From Bin22 sp034428635 (GTDB taxonomy: Bacteria > Chloroflexota > Dehalococcoidia > Lucifugimonadales > UBA3495), in contig DAOUHR010000141.1 of NCBI GenBank assembly GCA_034428635.1, positions 1 to 41,293 of the forward strand: a stretch of DNA of 41,293 bases, written 5' to 3'. Below are positions 33,467-41,293 of this stretch, piece after piece. Position 1 is the stretch's first letter. The number at the start of each line of letters is the position of its first letter. Both the position numbers and the translations under genes were made by a program. The notes beneath the pieces are model-generated. The model searched no databases and had not been told where the DNA came from. It worked only from the letters and a program-made list of their open reading frames with translations.

Positions 33467-34477
33467 CTAAACTACTCCTTGCTGGGCAGTATTCGGGGCG
33501 TCGCCGTCCAGAGGGTGCCAGCAGTCGGCCCACTGGCTGCCTCGCTGCACCCTGGGCGGGAACTGGGTCCGGCAATGGTCGGTGGCGTGAAGGCAGCGGG
33601 GGTGGAAGGGGCAGCCGGGCGGCGGATCAATGAGATTGGGTGGTTCGCCGGAGAGGTTGGCCAGGACACGCTTTTCGCCGGTTATGCTGGGGAAGGAACC
33701 CATGAGCGCTGCGGTATAGGGATGCAGGGGCGCGCGGAAGACGTCGACGGTCTCGCCGTACTCCACCAGGCGGCCAGCGTACATAACCCCAAGTCGGTCG
33801 GTCACCTCGGCGACGACGGCGATGTCGTGGCTGATGTAGATGATGGCCATGTTCAGTTCCTGCTGAATGGCCTTCAGTTCCCGCAGAATCCGGTCCTGTA
33901 CGATGACGTCGAGAGCGGTGGTAGGCTCGTCGGCGATGATGACTGAGGGGTCGCAGGAGAGGGCCATGGCAATGACGGCGCGCTGGCGCATGCCGCCGCT
34001 GAACTCGTGGGGGTAGCGCTCCACCAGGGCAGGGTCCAGGCCCACCATGCGGAAGAGGCGGGCGACCCGTTCCCTGGCTTGGGACTGAGTGGTTTCCACG
34101 CCGTGGGCCTCAATGGCCTCGATCACCTGCTGGCCGACGCGATATACGGGGTCGAGCGCGTTCATGGCTGCCTGGAAAACCATGGCGATGCGGCTCCAGC
34201 GGTATTCGCGTATCTCGTTCTCGGACAGGACCATGATGTCCTGCCCCTCGAGGATGACCTGTCCGCCCTGCAGGACGGCGTTGTCGGGCAGGAGGCGCAT
34301 GAGGCAGTTGGCGACGGAAGTCTTGCCGCAGCCCGATTCGCCCACCAGGCCCATGGCCTGCCCCTTGGCCAATTGGAAGCTAACGTTCTCCACGGCTTTC
34401 ACCTCGCCAGCGCGGGTGAGGTAGCGGAGGGAAAGGTTATTTACTTGCAGGATTGGTTCTGCTGTTGTGTGTTGCAT
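33467..34477 (-). CDS. oppD: Oligopeptide-type ABC transporter ATP-binding protein (OppD-like)
   Basis: 336-aa ATPase. Walker A GESGCGKT is near residue 45, Q-loop MVFQAAMNALDPVYRVGQQ, signature FSGGMRQRAVIAMAL and Walker B VIIADEPTTALD. The C-terminal OppD extension carries HPYTAALMGSFP and the Cys motif GCPFHPRCLHATDHC. Start ATG at 34477 has no clear ribosome site. It is separated from oppC by about 570 bp of repeat DNA, so it may depend on read-through or its own promoter. Confidence 0.93.
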   Translation of the reverse strand: MQHTTAEPILQVNNLSLRYLTRAGEVKAVENVSFQLAKGQAMGLVGESGCGKTSVANCLMRLLPDNAVLQGGQVILEGQDIMVLSENEIREYRWSRIAMVFQAAMNALDPVYRVGQQVIEAIEAHGVETTQSQARERVARLFRMVGLDPALVERYPHEFSGGMRQRAVIAMALSCDPSVIIADEPTTALDVIVQDRILRELKAIQQELNMAIIYISHDIAVVAEVTDRLGVMYAGRLVEYGETVDVFRAPLHPYTAALMGSFPSITGEKRVLANLSGEPPNLIDPPPGCPFHPRCLHATDHCRTQFPPRVQRGSQWADCWHPLDGDAPNTAQQGVV

Positions 34478-34688
34478 TATTAGCGTTGCACGTGCTCAGG
34501 AGGTTGTTACCCCCCTTCCTGGTATTAGCCAGTTAGGGGACTGTCTTTACCCACGGCCCCTTTTCCTGAGAGAGGGCAGATGTCGGTCAAAGTTTGATAG
34601 TTCACTGTTGGGAAAGTCCTTCGGCAAGCTCAGGATGAGCGGGAAAATGTAGTCCTCCTTTGCCGTCCACCGTGCAGGGCCAGAGAAC
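34478..34688. other. Intergenic DNA before oppD, with common repeat core
   Basis: About 210 bp with no gene. It contains AGTCCTTCGGCAAGCTCAGG followed by ATGAGCGGG, a repeat core common in bacterial intergenic DNA. It separates oppD from the miniature element cluster. Confidence 0.4.
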
Positions 34689-35021
34689 CAGGGCAATCGT
34701 GTTTTGGATTCAGACTATAGGTGGCAGACATCCGCCAGGCCTAAGACAGTCCGCTGGTAGCGTTCCGATTTAGGTGGTTTTGCTTGTGAGACCAGGGCAG
34801 ACACATAGGTCTGCCCCTACGGTTCCGATTGTCCATACCACCTGAAACGAAACCCTACCACAAGCCGCTCTGAGCTTGACGAAGGGCCTAAGATCCTGCA
34901 TGTCAGCCAGGTTACGGGTCCCCCAGTCGGCTGGTGGGATGGAGTTTAGATTCTTCACTCCGTTCAGAATGACAATGTAAACGTATCAGAATGACAATTT
35001 AGACATAATGCGATTGCCCTG
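34689..35021. mobile_element. Miniature element family A, copy 3, between oppC and oppD
   Basis: Ends CAGGGCAATCGTG and ATAATGCGATTGCCCTG, flanked by GCCAGAGAAC (34679-34688) and GTCAGAGAGC (35022-35031), 8 of 10 matching, so an older insertion than copies 1 and 2. It is interrupted by element D at 34756-34859. It splits the transporter operon. Confidence 0.85.
34756..34859. mobile_element. Miniature element family D, copy 2, nested in A3
   Basis: 104 bp with inverted ends GGTAGCGTTCCGATTTAGG and CCTGAAACGAAACCCTACC, and a central hairpin GGGCAGAC-ACATAG-GTCTGCCC. Flanks ACAGTCCGCT (34746-34755) and ACAAGCCGCT (34860-34869) match at 8 of 10 positions. Element A copies 1 and 2 carry only one such sequence here, so D inserted into A3 and duplicated about 10 bp. 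Confidence 0.7.
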
Positions 35022-35046
35022 GTCAGAGAGCACTTTTAATTTTCCT

Positions 35047-36048
35047 TTAGTCATGACGACGGCGCAGGCGGGGGTTGACTACCTCGTCGAGGGCACGGCC
35101 GCCCAGGTAGAAGGCGCTGCAGAGCAGGGTGATGGATGCGCCGGCAGGTACTACCAGCCACCAGTAACGGGTGCCGCCCATAAGGTAGCCGCCGGTATTG
35201 GCGGTGTGAATCATTATGCCCCAGCTCATCCGGAGGTCCAGGAGACCGAGAAAGGACAGGACCGCCTCGGCGAAGATGGCGCTGGTGACGGTGAACATCA
35301 TGTATAGCAGGGACAGGGGCAGCAGGTTGGGAATTATGTGAACAAAGATGATGTGGAAATGACCGCCGCCGGCCACCCGGGCCGCCTCGATGTAGGGCTT
35401 GACCTTGATGCTGAGGGCTTGGGACTTGAGGATAATGGCGGTACCACCGAAACCGCCCAGGATGCCGATAACCAGGGCCAGGTAAAACAGGTTGAGTTTG
35501 AACAATGCGCTGAGGACGATAAGCAGAGATATGCCGGGCAGGGCGATAATCAGGTCGGCCAGGCGCATAAAAAAGACGTCCACAAAGCCGCCGTAGTAGG
35601 CGGATACGGCGCCGACGGTGGTGGCGATGGCCACGGTAACGAGGGCGGCAGTAATGCCGAGTACAAACTCGGAACGAGTGCTCCACAGCAGCTGGCTGAG
35701 GACGTCGCGGCCCAGGGGATCTGTGCCCAGGGGGTGACGCCAGGACGGGGGAGCCGGCTGCTCGAACTGGTCGAAGGCATATCCCGTAACCGGGTCATAG
35801 GTGTCGGAGTCCCAGATGGTGAACATGAGGATGGGGTGGGCTACGGCCATGACGGCGAAAAGGGAGATGATGACCAGGGACAGGACGCCGATGCGGCTTT
35901 CCATGAAGATGGACCAGCCGGTGCGGAAGGATTGCCAGGCCAGGCGAACCCGGGCCAGGAAGAGCCGGAGGCGGCTGTGGCCTACCTCCATGACCGGAGG
36001 CTCAGAAGAGGGGCCCGGGAACAGCGGGTCATTGGTCGGTGTAATCAC
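35047..36048 (-). CDS. oppC: Oligopeptide-type ABC transporter permease (OppC-like)
   Basis: 333-aa inner-membrane permease with an N-terminal TM at about 51-75, then a loop carrying HPLGTDPLGRDVLSQLLWSTR, the OppC/DppC signature. The remaining TM bundle has the EAA-type loop with EAARVAGGGHFHIIFVHIIPN. GTG start overlaps the oppB stop (GTGA), so the pair is translationally coupled. It ends at 35047, next to the miniature element cluster. Confidence 0.92.
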   Translation of the reverse strand: MITPTNDPLFPGPSSEPPVMEVGHSRLRLFLARVRLAWQSFRTGWSIFMESRIGVLSLVIISLFAVMAVAHPILMFTIWDSDTYDPVTGYAFDQFEQPAPPSWRHPLGTDPLGRDVLSQLLWSTRSEFVLGITAALVTVAIATTVGAVSAYYGGFVDVFFMRLADLIIALPGISLLIVLSALFKLNLFYLALVIGILGGFGGTAIILKSQALSIKVKPYIEAARVAGGGHFHIIFVHIIPNLLPLSLLYMMFTVTSAIFAEAVLSFLGLLDLRMSWGIMIHTANTGGYLMGGTRYWWLVVPAGASITLLCSAFYLGGRALDEVVNPRLRRRHD

Positions 36049-37196
36049 TGGTAACGAATCCTGGGGTCGAGATATACGTAGAGTATGTCAACTATGACGT
36101 GGGCCAGCAGAGAGAAGAGGCCGATGAAGACCATGGCACCCATGACCAAGGGCAGGTCTTCGGAGCGAACCGCCTGCAGCAGGGTAAGGCCGGTGCCGGG
36201 CCAGGAAAAGACGCCTTCGATGATGACACTGCCGTCGATGGCGAAGATCAGGCTGTAGACCAGGCTGGTGACCACGGGCAGCAGGGCGTTGCGGGCGGCG
36301 TGGCGGTCGCGGACCAGTTTTTCAGGCAGGCCCTTGGCGCGGGCGGCCATGACGTAGTCCTCGCGCACCGTTTCCAGCATGCTGTTGCGGGTGAGCAGCA
36401 TCGTTCCAGCAAAGGATATCAGGGTAAGAGTGACGATGGGCAGGATCATGTGGCGCAGGATGTCCAGGGCCAGGCCGCCGATACCGGAGAAGGACCAGGC
36501 AAGCAGTGCGACTGCCAGTCCCACCGCTATGATTGGTCCCGCCCACTTGGCCAGACCGATACGGCCTGTTTTCTTCAGCAGGTAGAGGACCAGGAAAGCG
36601 AAAACGGTAATGAAAAAGGCGGTCAGCAGCATCCGGCTGAAGACATAATTGGCGGAGACTTCAGCGTGGCGCCATACAAGGGGATCAAGGAATTTGCCCA
36701 CGGGCAGCCAGTCGAGTCGGAAGGCGAATATCCAGATCATCATCAGGCCGAAGGCGGGAGTGAAAACGGTAAACAGGGTAGCGCCGGAGATGGTGGCAGT
36801 GTATTCCAGGACGCCGCCGCGGCGCCAGGCGATGGCCTTGCCCAGCAGGAAGCCGATGTAGAAGGACATGACGGTGGCGGTGAGGAAGAGCACAGCAGTC
36901 CGGGGAACCCTTTCGATCAGCACATCCATCACCGGACGAGGGAAGTGGCCGAAGGAGACGCCGAAGTTGCCGGTGACGGTGTTCTTGAGGTGAATCAGGT
37001 ACTGCTCCCAGAGGGGCTTATCGAGGCCAAATGAGGCCCGCATCTGCTCCTTGACCTCGGGTGGCATGTCGGGATCAAGGGCGTAGAAGGTGGCGTAGTC
37101 GCCGGGCTGAGCCTGCACCAGGAAGAAGGCGAAGGTAATTATCATGAAGAGGGTGAGGACCATTTGTCCCGCGCGGCGGACCAGATAACCGGTCAT
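36045..37196 (-). CDS. oppB: Oligopeptide-type ABC transporter permease (OppB-like)
   Basis: 383-aa inner-membrane permease. It begins with MTGYLVRRAGQMVLTLF, the family's first TM, then the external region with PPEVKEQMRASFGLDKPLWE and YLIHLKNTVTGNFGVSF. The EAA loop is DYVMAARAKGLPEKLVRDRHAARNALLPV (split here by description around residues 290-318). Typical OppB proteins are about 310-335 aa. The excess lies around residues 195-245 and consists of two additional hydrophobic stretches separated by KKTGRIGLAKW. AGGAG lies 11 nt before the ATG. It is 280 bp downstream of the binding-protein gene. Confidence 0.9.
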   Translation of the reverse strand: MTGYLVRRAGQMVLTLFMIITFAFFLVQAQPGDYATFYALDPDMPPEVKEQMRASFGLDKPLWEQYLIHLKNTVTGNFGVSFGHFPRPVMDVLIERVPRTAVLFLTATVMSFYIGFLLGKAIAWRRGGVLEYTATISGATLFTVFTPAFGLMMIWIFAFRLDWLPVGKFLDPLVWRHAEVSANYVFSRMLLTAFFITVFAFLVLYLLKKTGRIGLAKWAGPIIAVGLAVALLAWSFSGIGGLALDILRHMILPIVTLTLISFAGTMLLTRNSMLETVREDYVMAARAKGLPEKLVRDRHAARNALLPVVTSLVYSLIFAIDGSVIIEGVFSWPGTGLTLLQAVRSEDLPLVMGAMVFIGLFSLLAHVIVDILYVYLDPRIRYQ

Positions 37197-37414
37197 GTGG
37201 GGGCAAACTCCTGTATGTGGGGAATAGGTAATTGATACGCTAAGGGATCACCTACCACAACTTTCCAAGAACTGTCCTTGAACGCTGTAGTTCCAAACCT
37301 TGGCAATGCCGGGCAGTTGGTTGTCCGCTGCATGTGGTTGGCAACTGAATCCAACCAAAAGGATTCCTGGCATCTATAGGAATCTAATCTTTCCGATTGT
37401 CACCCGCATCCTAA

Positions 37415-37437
37415 CCTTCCCCCATAGAGGGGGAAGG
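37415..37437. repeat. Hairpin between binding protein and permease genes
   Basis: CCTTCCCCC-ATAGA-GGGGGAAGG, a 9-bp perfect stem in the gap between the substrate-binding protein and oppB. There is no U-tract on the minus strand, so it is more likely an mRNA-stabilising or dispersed palindrome than a full terminator. It could set higher levels of the upstream binding-protein message. Confidence 0.55.
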
Positions 37438-37475
37438 GATTTGTCGGAAGAGTCCTGAGATTGGCCAACCGCACG

Positions 37476-39605
37476 CTACTTGAAGCTCACCAAGGATGGT
37501 ATACCGCTTACCTTTTGCAGGCCGCCCAGGTTTTGGGTGTAGGGAAACTCGATACTGTCGCTGCGGTAGGTTTCGACAATGGGGGTGGTGAACAGTGTTA
37601 CGTAGGGCAGGTCGTCGGCCAGGACAGCCTGCAACTCGAAGACCAGGTCCTGCGCCCGCTCCAATTCAGTTTCCGCCACCATGTCGTCGGCCAGTTGGTC
37701 AAATTGGGGGTTGTAATAGCCGCCCGGGTTGAATTGTTCCAGGTCCGAGTAGCGGCTGTGGAAGAAGGCTTCGAGGTAGTCTGGATACAGGGTGAGGCCC
37801 CAACCCAGGATCCACATATCGAAGTCCTGCTGGTTGAACACCTTTTCGACGATAAGGTTGAAGCCGGTGAGGTCGGCCCGCACCGGGATGCCGACTTCGG
37901 TCAGCCACCGCTCTATCCAGATTGCGAAGGTTGAGCGGAGGGGATCGTAGCCAGGGCTAGGGGCCAGGACCGTTATTTCAGGTATGGGTTCGCCGTTGGG
38001 CATTTTGAGCCCTTCGCCCTGCTGCTCCACGAAGCGGCCATCCTCGCTGACCTGGGGTTCCACCTCCCAGGTGAAGCCAGCCTCCTTGAGCAGATCCACA
38101 GCCTGGGCTACACGCTCGGCGCGGGAAAGGCCCTTGCCGATCTGGGGAACGTTGGGGTTGTACCAGGCAGCGTTGCCGGAGGGGACCATGGCGTAGACGG
38201 GAATGGCGACACCCTGGAGGACGGTCTGGGTGAGGAACTCCTTGTCGATCAGCGTGGCCACTGCCTGTCGGAAGGCCTTGTTGTCCATGGGTTGGCGGCG
38301 GAAGTTGAATCCCAAGTAGCGAACGCCGTCGGAGGAGTTCTCGATGGTGTCCAACCCTTCAGCGCCTTCCAGCTGCTCCAAGAGCCCCTTGGAAAGGCCG
38401 ATGGGGTTGAGCATGAAGTCGATGTCTCCCTTCTTGAGGGCAAGCACCGTGGCGTCCTGGCTGCCATATACCGAATAAATTGCGCTGCTGGCGTTGGGGC
38501 CTTCGGTAGTCTGGAGGGCTACTTCGCCGGAAGGGTCACCGAAGGCGGAGAACTCATAAGCGCCGGGCTTGGTTTCAACGTAGGCGCCATTTTCGTATTG
38601 GGTAGAGGTAGTTCCACGGAAATAGTAGTCATCGTTCCGGGACTTTTCGGCGAAGGCGCCCTTTTCCCACTTGCTAAAACCAAATGGGCCGCCGGTAGGT
38701 TCACCTTCAGGGACGTGGGCATAGAGGACCCTCTGCTGCTCGGGCAGTTCACCGGCCTGTTTCGCTTCCGCGACCACGGGTTCCCAGTAGGCCTTGGGGA
38801 AGATAGGCATGAAGGCCAGGCCAAACTGCCAGCGGGCAAGGCCGGGCTTCTTATGGAAGTATATCTTAAGGACATATGGACCCAAGGCTTCGGCGTGGTG
38901 AAAGTACTCAGGGTCAACAATGCCGGGCCAATTGCCGGTGAGCACCAGTTCAATGGCGGTGTTGGCGGTGAATGCGAAGTCCTCGGCAGTAACCTCGTTG
39001 CCGTCGCTCCACATTACGCCCTGCTTTATGGGCACCTCGGTAGTCCAGAGAGATTGCCCGTCCACAGTTTCCTCCAGCAACGCGGTTGGGAAGTCGGAGG
39101 CCAGGGATGGAACCCAGTCGAAGGTCTGGCTTGTGTAGGTGTAAAGGGAGGGCTTGCTGCCGCCCAGCACGTATTGGTTCCAGATGGTGCCGTCGGGGCC
39201 CAGGTAGGCCCAGAAGTTGGTGGTGGTGAGGTCTTCGGAGATGCCGATTTTGTAGATGCGCTCGACTTCGTCAACCATTGACTCAACCATGGGCGGAGCT
39301 GGGGGCGGAGGAGCCTGGGTTGGCGCCGGTTGCTGCGAGTCGCCGCCCGAGGCGGGCTGGGTCTCAGGCTGACGAGGAAGCGCCACCTGGGGGGCGTTGG
39401 GGTCAGGGGTAGGAGTGACCACCACCTCTACCATTACCTCCCTCTCTACCTCCACAGGTACCTCTCTGTCCACCTGGACCGTCACTTCCCTTTCTACTTC
39501 TACGGGTACTTCCTTGACGACTTCCACTTGCCTGGTGCAGGCCAAGAGCAGGGCAAGCAGGGTAACCAGGGCCAGGAAGGAACAGCAACGAGTGAAATGT
39601 CGCAT
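37476..39605 (-). CDS. Peptide/oligopeptide ABC transporter substrate-binding lipoprotein
   Basis: 709-aa SBP family 5 (DppA/OppA-like) lipoprotein. The signal peptide ends in LLLAC (Cys23 from this start). A stalk of alternating Val/Glu/Arg/Pro repeats (EVPVEVEREV twice, with TVQVDREV between) then a Pro/Gln linker reaches to about residue 105. The binding domain has DGQSLWTTEVPIKQGVMWSDG..VTAEDFAF, the classical family-5 signature, and ends with DDLPYVTLFTTPIVETYRSD. ATG 39605 is preferred to the TTG at 39620, with GGGGGT about 9 nt upstream. First gene of the transporter operon; the ligand could be a peptide or another oligomeric solute. Confidence 0.93.
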   Translation of the reverse strand: MRHFTRCCSFLALVTLLALLLACTRQVEVVKEVPVEVEREVTVQVDREVPVEVEREVMVEVVVTPTPDPNAPQVALPRQPETQPASGGDSQQPAPTQAPPPPAPPMVESMVDEVERIYKIGISEDLTTTNFWAYLGPDGTIWNQYVLGGSKPSLYTYTSQTFDWVPSLASDFPTALLEETVDGQSLWTTEVPIKQGVMWSDGNEVTAEDFAFTANTAIELVLTGNWPGIVDPEYFHHAEALGPYVLKIYFHKKPGLARWQFGLAFMPIFPKAYWEPVVAEAKQAGELPEQQRVLYAHVPEGEPTGGPFGFSKWEKGAFAEKSRNDDYYFRGTTSTQYENGAYVETKPGAYEFSAFGDPSGEVALQTTEGPNASSAIYSVYGSQDATVLALKKGDIDFMLNPIGLSKGLLEQLEGAEGLDTIENSSDGVRYLGFNFRRQPMDNKAFRQAVATLIDKEFLTQTVLQGVAIPVYAMVPSGNAAWYNPNVPQIGKGLSRAERVAQAVDLLKEAGFTWEVEPQVSEDGRFVEQQGEGLKMPNGEPIPEITVLAPSPGYDPLRSTFAIWIERWLTEVGIPVRADLTGFNLIVEKVFNQQDFDMWILGWGLTLYPDYLEAFFHSRYSDLEQFNPGGYYNPQFDQLADDMVAETELERAQDLVFELQAVLADDLPYVTLFTTPIVETYRSDSIEFPYTQNLGGLQKVSGIPSLVSFK

Positions 39606-39905
39606 CAAAAATACCCCCAAAGGCCGTAAAGTAAGCGCTTATTGGTTGGCGGTCCAGCGGAGTGACCAGGGTGACGGTGCGGGCCGCCGGTGAAGGGTCA
39701 TTGCAACCGTGGCGTACCTCCATGCGTCCAGTCAATTAACTCAAGGAAGGCGTTAGCCACTAAAGGGATGAATGGAAGGTGGGTATAGCAATCTTAACAA
39801 TGGGGATGATCATTGTCTAGCTAGGTACTGAGCTATGGGGAATGATGGCATGGTATCTTCATCTTATTAGAGTGGAAAGAATTACCAACCGGAGTTCAAC
39901 TAAAT
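39606..39905. other. Upstream region of the transporter operon
   Basis: About 300 bp, mixed composition, no gene. It should contain the operon promoter on the minus strand; AT-rich patches are present near 39790-39830, but no confident hexamer pair was found. Confidence 0.35.
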
Positions 39906-40538
39906 TCAGCTGGCGGCCACGGCGTCGGAACGTCGGAGGCGGGACCGTCTCCAGTTTCGCCAAAGGCGGATTGCTTCCAATAACGCAAGGGGCGCGAAGA
40001 AGACAAGGGCGGGCATGGGACCGTGAACCAGGAGCCAGTGAGCCAGTACCAGCAAACCAACCAGGTATGCAAACTGCTGGAGGCGCTTCCATTTGCGGCC
40101 CAGGATGCGCATTGACACCTGGTTTGAGGTCAGGCCCAGAGGGACGATTATGAAGAAAGCGAGCCAGCCCAGTATAATTTCAAGCCTCCCCAGTTCCTGG
40201 ACAAAATTGGCGGCGGATTCAAGGATCACCAGGTAGAGGGCCATGTGTAGCACGGCAAAGCTGAAGCAGGCCACGCCGAAGTAACGTCGCCGGGCCAGGA
40301 GCCAGCGCAGGAAGGCAGAGTTACGAAGCTGGGATAAGGGTGTCATCAACAGGGCCAGAGCCAGGGATATGGCGGCAAAGGTACCGGCGCGTTCCCGAAT
40401 TTCCAGGACTTCCTGCTCGCTGAGACCCAGGCCGTCGTATACACCGGTCAGGAATTGGATAAGCAGGGGGATGGACGGCAAGGCCAGAATGACCCAGATG
40501 AAGTAGGGTGTGTTCAGAAGAGCCTTGAGATGAGCCAT
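39906..40538 (-). CDS. Ferric-reductase-like/MsrQ-like transmembrane protein
   Basis: 210-aa membrane protein with about six TM helices. The ferric reductase-like domain pattern is visible: RRRYFGVACFSFAVLHMALY (YedZ/MsrQ-type first heme helix), an intermediate LTSNQVSMRILGRKWKRLQQ loop and LVGLLVLAHWLLVHGPMP. In MsrQ proteins the loop usually reads WxRLHR, whose His is a heme ligand, whereas here it is Gln (WKRLQQ). This suggests altered heme binding. The other histidines are present. ATG 40538 is chosen, with GAGG 8 nt upstream; a TTG at 40571 is the alternative. No MsrP gene is adjacent, and the next gene upstream encodes an iron-sulfur protein, a plausible electron partner. Confidence 0.72.
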   Translation of the reverse strand: MAHLKALLNTPYFIWVILALPSIPLLIQFLTGVYDGLGLSEQEVLEIRERAGTFAAISLALALLMTPLSQLRNSAFLRWLLARRRYFGVACFSFAVLHMALYLVILESAANFVQELGRLEIILGWLAFFIIVPLGLTSNQVSMRILGRKWKRLQQFAYLVGLLVLAHWLLVHGPMPALVFFAPLALLEAIRLWRNWRRSRLRRSDAVAAS

Positions 40539-40833
40539 TCTCTCTGCCTCGATGACTTGCGGAAGGGACAAGGGGTTGGGTCAGGAATCGATTTGCGATA
40601 AGCCCAATTTTCGGCGCCACCGAGCGTCAGTGGCCGCAGATAAATGGTAGGGTAAATTCTTGAAGAAATTGTGGGGATATGGGTAGGGATAGAATGGGAG
40701 GGTCAGAGCACGCCTGCTCGAAGGGTTTCGGACCCACAGGCAGGCTCGTGGGAACATGACCACGGCTTGAGTGTATGGCATAACTCAAGAAGACATTACA
40801 CAGATTGAAGAAAGGGGATAAAAGACAAGAGAT
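40539..40833. other. Intergenic region, nothing recognised
   Basis: About 300 bp between the membrane protein and the terminator of the iron-sulfur gene. No credible gene or repeat was seen; an AT-rich stretch near 40650-40680 might contain a promoter for the minus-strand membrane protein. Confidence 0.3.
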
Positions 40834-40858
40834 GGGCCGGTGGGTTGTCCACCGGCCC
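40834..40858 (-). terminator. Terminator of the iron-sulfur protein gene
   Basis: GGGCCGGTGG and CCACCGGCCC, a 10-bp perfect stem with loop GTTGT, located 30 bp after the minus-strand stop. On that strand it is followed by ATCTCTTGTCTTTTAT, a moderately U-rich tail. Confidence 0.75.
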
Positions 40859-40887
40859 TGGTTGCCTGAGTTGGTGAAGGTTGGGGA

Positions 40888-41293
40888 CTAGATGTAGTCC
40901 TCTTCCTCCATCATGCCCATGTTGTCGCGGCTCTGGGAGAGACCGCGAGCCATTTCGGCACGGAATTCCTCGATCATGTCGTCGGTGATCGTGCCGCCGT
41001 TGGCCGCAGCCTTTTCCTTGAACTGGGAGAAGGCCCATTCTTCAGTGTCGCCCGCGGGCATGCTGAAGAAGCCAGCGTCGAAGACGGGCATTTCGCCGGG
41101 GCCAAAGTAGCCCTTGCCTTCCAGGGTGTAGCCTTCCAGGTCGTGGGTGCCCTTGCCCAGGACCTGACCGGTCTCGGCATAGTGCTCCATGACGTTCTGG
41201 AGACCGTACTTCTGGATGGGGCATACCTTCATGCAGATGCCGCAGCCCAGGTAGCGGGCCATGACGGGGCGGCAGCGCTTGAAGTAGAGCTTG
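40888..41293 (-). CDS. 4Fe-4S protein, C-terminal part, reductive-dehalogenase-like (cut by window edge)
   Basis: The frame is open to the right edge, so the 5' part is missing. The visible 134 residues contain an iron-sulfur motif KRCRPVMARYLGCGICMKVC then PIQKYGLQ, that is C-x9-C-x2-C-x3-C-P. This is the arrangement of a second, C-terminal 4Fe-4S cluster in ferredoxin-domain proteins such as RdhA-like proteins, which also have a similar HYAETGQVLGKG segment. After the cluster comes GYFGPGEMPVFDAGFFSMP and an acidic helical tail ending MMEEEDYI. The full protein's function cannot be fixed from this part; RdhA-like is a guess. A terminator follows. Confidence 0.7.
   Translation of the reverse strand, partial: KLYFKRCRPVMARYLGCGICMKVCPIQKYGLQNVMEHYAETGQVLGKGTHDLEGYTLEGKGYFGPGEMPVFDAGFFSMPAGDTEEWAFSQFKEKAAANGGTITDDMIEEFRAEMARGLSQSRDNMGMMEEEDYI

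Overview
The window reads as a chromosomal segment of an uncultivated Chloroflexota bacterium, most likely of the SAR202/Dehalococcoidia kind. This is an inference, not a phylogenetic placement. It rests on GC-rich coding sequence, Gly/Ser/Pro- or Val/Glu-rich lipoprotein stalks, two luciferase-like flavin monooxygenases plus a Rieske oxygenase within 15 kb (enzyme classes known to be expanded in SAR202), and many small dispersed palindromic repeats.

Layout. (1) 1-8255, minus strand: one long urea operon, urtA-urtB-urtC-urtD-urtE-glnA-ureA-ureB-ureC (ureC cut by the left edge). It joins high-affinity urea import, hydrolysis to ammonia, and ammonia capture by glutamine synthetase. (2) 8256-9712: gene-poor, with decayed open frames. 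(3) 9713-9802: tRNA-Ser(GGA) with a good promoter. (4) 10021-13870: a lactonase-family beta-propeller (+) converging on a minus-strand run of HTH protein, unknown protein and flavin monooxygenase. (5) 13993-16762: a lower-GC EcoRII-like cassette of cytosine methyltransferase, Vsr and restriction enzyme. (6) 16845-18196: alpha/beta hydrolase, a DUF4258/DUF2283 pair and a stray second hydrolase 3' end. (7) 18676-24908: a GPP34-cytochrome P450 fusion (+) converging on an RND/MMPL exporter (-), followed by a Rieske oxygenase. (8) 25337-29780: small or broken genes and nested miniature transposons, with a second flavin monooxygenase at 26053 and a frameshifted lipoprotein-membrane protein pair at 27108-27945. 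(9) 29781-32168: a zinc-binding lipoprotein in which an AztD-like beta-propeller is inserted between the two lobes of a ZnuA/AztC-type substrate-binding protein. (10) 32420-39605: a complete Opp-type ABC transporter operon, split between oppC and oppD by a miniature transposon. (11) 39906-41293: a ferric-reductase-like membrane protein and the C-terminus of an iron-sulfur protein at the right edge.

The two most unusual items are domain fusions: GPP34-P450 (18676-20706) and AztC/AztD-like (29781-32168). The intergenic DNA is also informative. At least three families of non-autonomous elements can be recognised by terminal inverted repeats. One leaves clear 10-bp target duplications at all three copies, and two others are inserted inside copies of the first.
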